DNA of 5,258 bases from Pseudomonadota bacterium (GTDB taxonomy: Bacteria > Pseudomonadota > Alphaproteobacteria > Rhizobiales > Xanthobacteraceae), in contig JAEWHY010000226.1 in the NCBI GenBank assembly GCA_023387555.1, positions 1-5,258 on the forward strand, given 5' to 3'. The position numbers and the translations under genes were made by a program. This document shows, piece after piece, positions 1 through 5,258 of this stretch. Each line of letters opens with the position of its first letter. Positions within the stretch are counted from its first letter, which is position 1. Under the pieces are notes generated by a model that had not been told where the DNA came from, searched no databases, and saw only the letters and a list, made by a program, of their open reading frames with translations.

Positions 1-286
1 GTGTCAGGCATGCGCGACTATACCGCCCGCAAGCGAGCGGCAAAAGCGCCGCGCAGCCGTAGCCTTATTCCGCGGCGGTCGCCGCACTCCGAAATGAGCG
101 CGAAGGCATTCAGCAGAGAACCAAGGATCGTGTTGATGTCGCGCTCGCCCCGTAACAGCTTGGCGAGCCTTGGCTGCAACAGGCAGGAGCCGACGAGTGT
201 CGGACCGACGAACACGCCGACCACCACCGATAGACCGACCAGAAACGGCGGGTCGTGCAGCAGTTCAAAATCGGCCTGTGGGACAT
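1..286 (-). pseudogene. Decayed fragment of a DUF4239-like membrane protein gene, runs off the left edge
   Basis: Reading leftward, the frame from about 266 to 97 encodes ELLHDPPFLVGLSVVVGV, a hydrophobic membrane segment, and then a stretch containing GERDINTILGSLLNAFAL. From memory this matches the N-terminus of DUF4239 (bestrophin-like) proteins of Bradyrhizobium relatives. Function in that family is unknown. The frame has no good start. An ATG at 286 begins MSHRPI in another frame and would join it if one T were restored in the TTTT run at 267-270. After FAL, the family would continue roughly YFGV. Restoring one base between 96 and 95 gives LYFGV, and that frame later gives NKATAARRFCRSLAG, resembling the region after the second membrane helix, so the helix itself looks deleted. 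Without repair, the frame ends in an unrelated arginine-rich tail and a stop at 18. A GTG start at 227 would give only a 69-residue peptide. The frameshifts are visible, but the family match is recalled and not searched. Confidence 0.45.
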
Positions 287-341
287 GCGCGAAAGACCTG
301 TTGATGTCAGCCCGTTCTAGGGAAGTTTGCGCGCGCTAAGG

Positions 342-1277
342 TCAGACGGCGCGGGGCCGTCCCGGCATGCCAAGGTCGCACTCCAGCGACCTGCGGTCCC
401 AGTTCGCGAGATCGGCGGCGGCTGCGTAAGTTGACTGCAGGAACTCCATCAGCATGGCATCCGGATGCGGCGACGTCCGCACGGACTCGTACGGCAGGAT
501 GAACTCAGCGAGCGCCGGATGGAAATAGGCCGCTTCGGGCCGCACGCTGGCCTCCGCGAAGCCGGGCGGCGAGGGATAGGCGTACGAATAGAAAGCAGGC
601 TCCTCGACAACCCCGCCGCCGCCCGGCCAGAAGCCCGCGCTCGATACCTCATGCGAATAGGCCTCGCGCGTCACCCGGTCCGGCAGATTCGGGATGCCGC
701 CGGGATGCGGAGGCGCCCGCCGGCCGGAAAACCGCGTCACCGCCAGGTCGAAGCTGCCCCAGAAGAAATGCACCGGCGAGACCTTGCCGAGGAAGGCGCT
801 GCGAAAATGCGCCAGTACGAAATGGCTCGACAGCAGGATGCGCCAGAATTTATGGGCTGCGTCACGATCGTAGACGTGGTGAATCGTGTCCTCGGTGAAC
901 GGCACGGCGTCCGGAATTTCGTTCGGAATATTGTTGATCCGGATGACGATGCCGAGATCGCGCAGTTGCTCGAACAAGACGGCGTGGAATTCGGCGACCG
1001 GCATGGACCTGAGCACGATCTGCCGCGCATGGCCGCCGCTCGTCCTGAGCCACAGCACATGATCGACAAAGTTGAAATCGATCTCGAACGCGCGATCGCC
1101 GTATGGAATGACGGAGGTGCCAAGTCCGCTCGCGGTCAGATAGAGCGGAACGTGCCAGGAATGGTTTACCCAAGGTGTCTGGGCCAGCCGGACCTTACCG
1201 ACAATCTGCGTCCACAATCGGAGAGTGGCGCAACTCTCCTTCCAGTCCGCATAGGGTAAGGCCGGCCAGGCCGACAT
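342..1277 (-). CDS. DUF5996 family protein, function unknown
   Basis: This gene encodes 311 residues, full length for the DUF5996 family as I know it; that family has no assigned biochemical role. Recognisable conserved blocks are WPALPYADW (4-12), LWTQIVGKVRLA (21-32), NHSWHVPLYLT (38-48), SPVHFFWGSFDLAVTRFSGR (167-186), TREAYSHEVSSAGFWPGGGG (203-222) and RPEAAYFHP (246-254). Several conserved-looking histidines (39, 42, 170, 191, 209, 253) and acidic residues could form a metal or active site, but that is a guess. No signal peptide or membrane segment is visible, so it should be cytoplasmic. The ATG at 1277 is preceded by GGAG at 1290-1287 with 9 bases between. That ribosome binding site touches the stop codon of the upstream FAH-type gene, so the two are probably translated together. 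Confident in family, not in function. Confidence 0.88.
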   Translation of the reverse strand: MSAWPALPYADWKESCATLRLWTQIVGKVRLAQTPWVNHSWHVPLYLTASGLGTSVIPYGDRAFEIDFNFVDHVLWLRTSGGHARQIVLRSMPVAEFHAVLFEQLRDLGIVIRINNIPNEIPDAVPFTEDTIHHVYDRDAAHKFWRILLSSHFVLAHFRSAFLGKVSPVHFFWGSFDLAVTRFSGRRAPPHPGGIPNLPDRVTREAYSHEVSSAGFWPGGGGVVEEPAFYSYAYPSPPGFAEASVRPEAAYFHPALAEFILPYESVRTSPHPDAMLMEFLQSTYAAAADLANWDRRSLECDLGMPGRPRAV

Positions 1278-1283
1278 CTGCGC

Positions 1284-2276
1284 TCACTCCGCGGCGTGTG
1301 CTGCAACCTCGTCCATCTTGCGCACCGGATTGACTAGCGTGCCGAGCCCGGTGATCGACACGCTGACCGGCCCGCCATAGGCGGTAATGTTGGCGGTGTG
1401 AAGGCTGCGTCGCGCGCCGCCCGGTCGGAACGCTGTCCCCATCGAGATCACGTCACCCGGCCACAGCGAATGATAGCGGGTGATATAGGCGATCACATCG
1501 GGGACGCCGTAGGTGTAATAGGCCGTCGAATCCTCGGCGATCAGTTCGTCCTTGTGCCAGGCCAGCACCTCCAGCTTGTGCGGGTCCGGCACATCGTCCT
1601 TGGTGACAAGATAGGGACCGAACGGCCCGAAGGTGTCGGAGCCCTTGTAGCGCGCCGTGTAGGACAGATGCTGCTCGCGCCGCTCGACCTTGTTGGGGTC
1701 CTCCTTCGACGGATACAGCGCATAATAATGCACCATGTCCTGCGAACGCATGAAGTTGCCGGTCATGTCGTTGAGGATCGAATAGCCGTAGACGACGTCG
1801 AGCGCATCCTTCGCATCGACATGCCGGCAGGTCTTGCCGATGATCACAGCCAGTTCCGGCTCCGGATGCACCGAGCCGTAATAGTCGTAGACCTCGATCG
1901 GCTGCTTGTGGCCGACCAGCGACGACGCCGGCTTCAGGAAAAACAGCGGATGATCGGGCGCCGAGATCTTGCGCTCGTTGCTCGCCGAATTGTTCAGCGC
2001 GACCCCGCAGACCTTGGAGGGCCTGCGCACCGGCGGATGATAGACGATTTCGCTTTCGGGGATCACGGTCAGACGGTCGAGATGGTCCTTTGCGAAGGCT
2101 TGTGCGCCGCGCAGGAAGTGCGTGCCGGCATCGCCGGCCTCGATCAGCGTGAGCATGTCGGCGTAAGGCGCGCGGCCGAGCGCCGTCGCAACGTCGCCAA
2201 GGTCGATGATCTGATCGTCGCCGAGCGCAAATCCGATGCGGTCGCGATCCTTCCAGCGGAAGCTCAGGAGTTTCAA
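1284..2276 (-). CDS. Fumarylacetoacetate hydrolase (FAH) superfamily protein
   Basis: The product is 330 residues when started at the TTG at 2276. FAH-superfamily enzymes are cytoplasmic, need a divalent metal (Mg2+ or Mn2+), and cleave C-C bonds, hydrate or decarboxylate acylpyruvate-like acids, often at the end of aromatic or sugar-acid breakdown. Residues 1-75 form the usual small N-terminal domain. The catalytic domain shows HPEPELAVIIGK from 137, with metal ligands E139 and E141, then NDMTGN with D170. The 29-residue spacing from the second Glu to the Asp equals that of FAHD1-type enzymes. A conserved GDVISMGT lies at 274-281. The TTG is chosen because the family's first strand (KLLSFRW) starts there and AGGGA lies 8 bases upstream. 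ATGs at 2372 or 2453 would add low-complexity sequence unlike the family, and the latter would overlap the GST gene. The substrate is not clear; AraD1-like sugar-acid dehydratase or acylpyruvate hydrolase are both possible. Confidence 0.9.
   Translation of the reverse strand: MKLLSFRWKDRDRIGFALGDDQIIDLGDVATALGRAPYADMLTLIEAGDAGTHFLRGAQAFAKDHLDRLTVIPESEIVYHPPVRRPSKVCGVALNNSASNERKISAPDHPLFFLKPASSLVGHKQPIEVYDYYGSVHPEPELAVIIGKTCRHVDAKDALDVVYGYSILNDMTGNFMRSQDMVHYYALYPSKEDPNKVERREQHLSYTARYKGSDTFGPFGPYLVTKDDVPDPHKLEVLAWHKDELIAEDSTAYYTYGVPDVIAYITRYHSLWPGDVISMGTAFRPGGARRSLHTANITAYGGPVSVSITGLGTLVNPVRKMDEVAAHAAE
1287..1290 (-). promoter_or_regulatory. Ribosome binding site GGAG of the DUF5996 gene, next to the upstream stop codon
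   Basis: The minus-strand sequence GGAGTGAGCGCAGATG contains the ribosome binding site, the TGA of the FAH-type gene (1286-1284) and the ATG of the DUF5996 gene (1277-1275). This arrangement points to translational coupling of the two genes in one mRNA. Confidence 0.7.
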
Positions 2277-2284
2277 GCGCGTCG

Positions 2285-2289
2285 TCCCT
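2285..2289 (-). promoter_or_regulatory. Ribosome binding site AGGGA supporting the TTG start of the FAH-type gene
   Basis: On the minus strand AGGGA lies 8 bases before the TTG at 2276. This spacing is good for initiation. It supports the short 330-residue product over the longer frames starting at ATG 2372 or 2453. Confidence 0.6.
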
Positions 2290-2400
2290 GTCGTTGTCGT
2301 TGCCGATTTTCCGCAGACATTGTTGGACGCGCCCGTGCAAGTCAAGGAACCGGCTGCCCACGCCTCGCCCATCAATCCGGACCGCGGCGGCGCAGATACC

Positions 2401-3111
2401 TCAGCCGTCGAGTTCATCGTAGGCGCGGAAGATTCCCATCTGGTTGAACGCAATCCGCCGATCGCTCTTCAGATAAGCGGCGACGCCCGGACGCGACGCG
2501 ACGCGGCGATGCAATTCCTCGATGCCCGGATGCTTCTTCGCGAGCCGCCGGCTCAGACGCGGAAAGGCGTAACGCATGCCGTCAACGATCTGGAACAGCG
2601 AAAGGTCGGCATAGCTGGCGCGGCGGCCGGTGAGATAGGGCCCGCCGGAGGACGTCAGGATCTCTTCGAAGTAGCCATAGTATTTCGGCGCCCGATGCGC
2701 CCGGAAATCCTCGGCCCGACGCGCAGCTTCCGGCTTCTGGTCCTCGTAATAGAGCCCCGACCCGATCGGATGATGGGTATCATGCACCTCCACCACGAGG
2801 TCCGCGATGGTGAGCTGCAGCTGATGCACCCAGAGGCGCCCGGCGTCGGATTTCGGAGCAAGGCCGAGCCGAGGCCCCAGATACAGCAGGATATTGGCGG
2901 TCTGGCCGATCACGAGCCTGCCCGCCTTGAGGAACGGCGGCGCGAAGGGCGGCGTCTTGGAACCCTGCCCCTGCATCAGATCCATCATCCGGCTTTCGCC
3001 GCCGGGTTCGCGGGCGACATCGGTGTAATCGGCGCCGGCGTCCTCGAGGGCGAGGCGCACATACTCGCCCCGGCCCTGGATTTCCGGCCAATAGTAAAGC
3101 TCATAGCGCAT
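2401..3111 (-). CDS. Glutathione S-transferase family protein, sigma-like
   Basis: This 236-residue protein has the two-domain GST layout: a thioredoxin-like half at about 1-82 and a helical half at about 90-225. The N-terminus YELYYWPEIQGRGEYVRLAL resembles the YF..xGRxExxR signature of sigma/alpha-type GSTs, with Tyr6 or Tyr7 as the likely catalytic residue activating glutathione. IGQTANILLYLG (68-79) carries the Gln-Thr pair that binds the gamma-glutamyl part of glutathione. GRRASYADLSLFQ (162-174) is the N-capping box (S166/D169) of the GST core helix. It lacks the SSCS-type motif of zeta-class maleylacetoacetate isomerases. The ATG at 3111 begins exactly at the first beta strand; the longer frame up to 3240 adds nothing GST-like. 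Its ribosome binding site is weak (GGGG at 3121-3118). The FAH-type gene follows 124 bases downstream on the same strand. Likely detoxification or an isomerase step; substrate unknown. Confidence 0.9.
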   Translation of the reverse strand: MRYELYYWPEIQGRGEYVRLALEDAGADYTDVAREPGGESRMMDLMQGQGSKTPPFAPPFLKAGRLVIGQTANILLYLGPRLGLAPKSDAGRLWVHQLQLTIADLVVEVHDTHHPIGSGLYYEDQKPEAARRAEDFRAHRAPKYYGYFEEILTSSGGPYLTGRRASYADLSLFQIVDGMRYAFPRLSRRLAKKHPGIEELHRRVASRPGVAAYLKSDRRIAFNQMGIFRAYDELDG

Positions 3112-3263
3112 GCCCTGCCCCGCTTTATCGATCGGTCCGAAACTGGCACGATAACGAATTCGCGCGGAAAAGGATCGGCCGGTCCCGCCTCTCGCATTCA
3201 GGTTAACGCCGGGCGCTGCTTGAAGCCGCCGGGCCTGCATGCAACGGGAATGCTGGAAGACCT
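3112..3263. promoter_or_regulatory. Divergent intergenic region between the GST gene and the coiled-coil gene
   Basis: The two flanking genes point away from each other, so this 152-base stretch should hold a promoter for each. I could not pick out a convincing -35/-10 pair on either strand. It holds an imperfect palindrome GGATCGGCCGGTCC (about 3171-3184, one mismatched pair) and the perfect 8-base palindrome TGCATGCA (3236-3243). Either could be a regulator site or chance in GC-rich DNA. Confidence 0.35.
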
Positions 3264-4457
3264 GTGGCGGACGTTGTCATGTTTGGCATCCCACTCGAAT
3301 ATCTGATGTTCGGCGGCATCGGGTTCTGCCTCGCCTGGCTCACCGCGCTCATGGTGATGCCGGCGGTGCACAACCGCGCGGTCCGCCTGGCCCGCGCGCG
3401 CCTCGAGGTTCTGCCGCTATCCATGCAGGAAATCCGGGCGGAAAAGGACACGATCCGTGCCGGCTTCGCTGCTGCGACCCGCGATCTCGAACTGAAGATC
3501 GACAAGCTCAAGGACCGAACCGTTGCGCACGCCACCGACCTTGCAAAGAAGAACCAGCTTGTCGATCGGCTGAAACAGGAAATCGAAGCGATCACCGCGG
3601 CGCTGCGCGAAAGCGAGGCGCGCGAGCAGTCGGCGCGCGACGAGTTGCGTGAGGTACGGCGCGAATACTCCGGCACAGACGCAACGCTCGGCGCAGCGGA
3701 AGGCGAGATTACCGTTCTTCAAAGAGACCTTGCCAGAAAGGATGCGGCATTGCGGGCGGCGGATCGCGACGTTTCATCGTTGCGCGACGAACTCTCGGCG
3801 AGAGACATCACGCTTCGCGCCCTGCAGCAGGACATTGCATCGCTACGAAACGAGTTGTCGGCGCGGGACACACGTCACGGCGCGGCCGACAAGCAAGCGG
3901 CGGTCCAGTCATTCGAAGCCGAGATCGCAGCCTTGAAGCGCGAACTGGCCGCACGCGACGCGACGCTGCAGTCCGGCGAACGCGCGCTTGCGGCCCTGCG
4001 CGCTGAACTCGCCGGCAAGGATGCCGCGCTGAACCGCGCGGAGACGGAGATCGCGGCGATCAAGGCGGAGATCGCCGCCCTCACCTCGCTTCTGGTGCAG
4101 ACTGAAAATGACGCGCCGGGGCAGCACGCGCATCAGACGCGTCGTATCGAAGTAGTGCCCTTCGCGCCGCCGGCCCGGCCGGCCGCAGCGCAGCCGGACG
4201 AGCCGAAGCCCGTGCATGCCGATGCAAAGGTCGCGCCTGCCGAGCCCAAAGCGCCGCGGCCGCCGCTCGATGTCATCCCGGTTCCGAGCCGCCTCATTCC
4301 GCCGACCATTCCCCCGGCGCCCCAGCAGAATGACGACAGCATCCGCCGGGCCTGGACCGAAATCAACGAGGCCGCGCGCCGGGTGGACGAGCGCAGCGAT
4401 GGCCCCAATCAGCGCCTTCGCGCGACTTACGGCCCGCTCATCAAGAACACCCCCTGA
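3264..4457 (+). CDS. Membrane-anchored long coiled-coil protein with 21-residue repeats, function unknown
   Basis: This 397-residue protein has no enzyme domain that I recognise. Residues about 12-33 form one hydrophobic helix (YLMFGGIGFCLAWLTALM), followed at once by a basic stretch (R38 to R46), so by the positive-inside rule the long C-terminal part should lie in the cytoplasm. Residues 55-280 are charged, alanine- and leucine-rich and predicted to be coiled coil; from about 83 they follow a 21-residue (three-heptad) repeat. Residues 296-355 are proline- and alanine-rich and probably disordered, and 357-380 look helical. Conserved Bradyrhizobiaceae proteins with a similar N-terminus are known to me only as hypothetical. 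The start is the GTG at 3264, with GGAAG 4 bases upstream (3255-3259). The ATG at 3279 is an alternative that keeps the membrane helix. A structural, scaffold or envelope role is plausible but is inference. Confidence 0.8.
   Translation: MADVVMFGIPLEYLMFGGIGFCLAWLTALMVMPAVHNRAVRLARARLEVLPLSMQEIRAEKDTIRAGFAAATRDLELKIDKLKDRTVAHATDLAKKNQLVDRLKQEIEAITAALRESEAREQSARDELREVRREYSGTDATLGAAEGEITVLQRDLARKDAALRAADRDVSSLRDELSARDITLRALQQDIASLRNELSARDTRHGAADKQAAVQSFEAEIAALKRELAARDATLQSGERALAALRAELAGKDAALNRAETEIAAIKAEIAALTSLLVQTENDAPGQHAHQTRRIEVVPFAPPARPAAAQPDEPKPVHADAKVAPAEPKAPRPPLDVIPVPSRLIPPTIPPAPQQNDDSIRRAWTEINEAARRVDERSDGPNQRLRATYGPLIKNTP
3636..4103 (+). repeat. Tandem 21-residue (63-base) coiled-coil repeat within the membrane-anchored protein
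   Basis: Residues 125-145, 146-166, 167-187, 188-208, 218-238, 239-259 and 260-280 align without gaps to an approximate consensus xxEIAxLRxELAARDAALRA. Examples are EGEITVLQRDLARKDAALRA, DRDVSSLRDELSARDITLRA and EAEIAALKRELAARDATLQS. Two more degenerate units (83-103 and 104-124, bases 3510-3635) keep the same phase. A 9-residue insert (209-217) splits the array. Each unit is exactly three heptads, which suits a continuous coiled coil. The repeat is clear in protein and only partly preserved in DNA, so it is old rather than a recent expansion. Confidence 0.85.
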
Positions 4458-4533
4458 GAGGGCACGTTTTGAGCTTGCGCTGACGCCGGCGGAGTTGGAA
4501 CAATCCAGTTCCTCCTTCGTGCCGGTTCCAGCC

Positions 4534-5258
4534 ATGTCCGCTCGTCCCCACGTTCTGATCATCGGTGCCGGTATCGGCGGCCTCGCCGCGGCCCTTGCCT
4601 TGCTGTCCCGCGGCATCCGCGTCAGCGTCATCGAGCAGGCGCGCGAACTTGCCGAAATCGGCGCAGGCCTGCAGGTCTCGGCCAACGGCGCGCATGCGCT
4701 GTTCTCGCTGGGCCTCGAACCAGCATTAGAGCAGGTGTGGTGCGAGCCGGCCGGCAAGGAGATCCGGCTCTGGAGCACCGGCGAGACCTGGAAATTGTTC
4801 GATCTCGGCGCGGTCTCGCGCAAGCGTTACGGCGCGCCCTATTTCATGATCCATCGCGGCGACCTGCATCGCATCCTGCGCGATGCGGTGACATCCGCCG
4901 CGCCGAATGCGATCGCGCTGAATGCCCGCGTCACGAGCTTCGAGCAGGATGAAAGCGGCGTCACCGCGCTTTGCGACGATGGTACGCGCTTTCGGGGCGA
5001 CGCATTGATCGGCGCCGATGGCGTTCACTCGCGCATCCGCAATACCCTGTTCGGCGAGATGCCGGCGCATTTCACCGGACTGATGATCTGGCGCGGTCTC
5101 ATTCCGATGGAGCGTCTGCCGGAACGGCTGCGCCGCCCGGTCGGCACCAACTGGGTCGGTCCCGGCGGACACGTCGTGCATTATCCGGTGCGCGGCGGCT
5201 CTTTGATGAATTTCGCCGGCACCACCGAACGTGACGACTGGCGGGTGGAAAGCTGGAC
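4534..5258 (+). CDS. FAD-dependent aromatic monooxygenase (class A hydroxylase), C-terminus beyond the window
   Basis: This frame runs open from the ATG at 4534 to the right edge, giving 241 residues of a family usually near 400. Class A flavoprotein monooxygenases use NAD(P)H and O2 to hydroxylate an aromatic ring in the cytoplasm. HVLIIGAGIGGLAAALAL holds the GxGxxG dinucleotide fold (G11, G13, G16), and E34 at the end of the second strand would bind the FAD ribose. HRGDLHRIL (107-115) is the conserved arginine-containing block. DALIGADGVHSRIR (156-169) is the DG motif contacting FAD and NAD(P)H. The sequence most resembles salicylate 1-hydroxylase and 3-hydroxybenzoate 6-hydroxylase types; the substrate cannot be fixed from this part. 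The ATG places the Rossmann strand at the very N-terminus, as usual, but has no clear ribosome binding site. It starts 76 bases after the coiled-coil gene on the same strand, so read-through is possible. Confidence 0.9.
   Translation, partial: MSARPHVLIIGAGIGGLAAALALLSRGIRVSVIEQARELAEIGAGLQVSANGAHALFSLGLEPALEQVWCEPAGKEIRLWSTGETWKLFDLGAVSRKRYGAPYFMIHRGDLHRILRDAVTSAAPNAIALNARVTSFEQDESGVTALCDDGTRFRGDALIGADGVHSRIRNTLFGEMPAHFTGLMIWRGLIPMERLPERLRRPVGTNWVGPGGHVVHYPVRGGSLMNFAGTTERDDWRVESW

Noticed and set aside
1..339. 112-residue plus-strand open frame at the left edge
   Set aside because: Arg/Ser-rich translation without hydrophobic core or motif; the opposite strand shows recognisable membrane-protein fragments.
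465..1259. 264-residue plus-strand open frame antisense to the DUF5996 gene
   Set aside because: It is arginine-rich with no recognisable domain and lies fully opposite a well-conserved protein. Long antisense frames are common in GC-rich DNA.
2277..2400. 124-base gap between the GST and FAH-type genes as a possible promoter or small gene
   Set aside because: Apart from the AGGGA site, I see no convincing promoter, hairpin or coding signal; a promoter cannot be excluded.
1398..2447. 349-residue plus-strand open frame antisense to the FAH-type gene
   Set aside because: Its composition is typical of a shadow (Arg/Asp/His-rich), with no family motifs; the opposite strand carries the metal-binding residues of a real enzyme.
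2236..3306. 356-residue plus-strand open frame antisense to the GST gene
   Set aside because: Shadow of the GST coding sequence; no coherent domain and it runs through the divergent intergenic region.
4497..4512. Small hairpin GGAAC-aatcca-GTTCC between the coiled-coil and monooxygenase genes
   Set aside because: Only a 5-base stem and no following T run, so not a credible intrinsic terminator.
3909..4823. 304-residue minus-strand open frame across the coiled-coil gene end and the monooxygenase start
   Set aside because: It spans two plus-strand genes with clear motifs, and its own translation is low complexity.

Overview
The window is high-GC DNA with closely spaced genes. It looks like chromosome from an alphaproteobacterium of the Bradyrhizobium/Rhodopseudomonas type. 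That placement rests on composition and on the feel of the proteins, not on a database search. I see no RNA gene, insertion sequence, CRISPR array or attachment site.

Layout from left to right. Positions 1-286 (minus strand) hold what looks like a decayed fragment of a DUF4239-type membrane protein gene, broken by frameshifts and an internal deletion. Positions 342-3111 (minus strand) hold three genes read right to left: a sigma-like glutathione S-transferase (3111-2401), a fumarylacetoacetate hydrolase (FAH) superfamily enzyme (best start a TTG at 2276, ending at 1284) and a DUF5996 protein (1277-342). The last two are 6 bases apart, and the ribosome binding site of the second lies in the end of the first, so they should be translationally coupled. 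The transferase is 124 bases upstream on the same strand and may belong to the same unit.

After a 152-base divergent intergenic region, the plus strand carries a 397-residue protein with one N-terminal membrane anchor and a long coiled coil (3264-4457). The coiled coil is built from regular 21-residue repeats, followed by a proline-rich tail. Next, from 4534 and running off the right edge, comes the N-terminal two thirds or so of a class A FAD-dependent aromatic monooxygenase (salicylate or 3-hydroxybenzoate hydroxylase type).

The monooxygenase, the GST-fold protein and the FAH-type hydrolase are enzyme types often used together in aromatic ring breakdown, for example the gentisate route. 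Their closeness is suggestive, but they are on opposite strands and no ring-cleavage dioxygenase is visible. The items most worth a second look are the uncharacterised DUF5996 protein coupled to a hydrolase, the nine-unit 21-residue coiled-coil array, and the decayed gene at the left edge. I found nothing that clearly amounts to a new defence, mobile or regulatory system.
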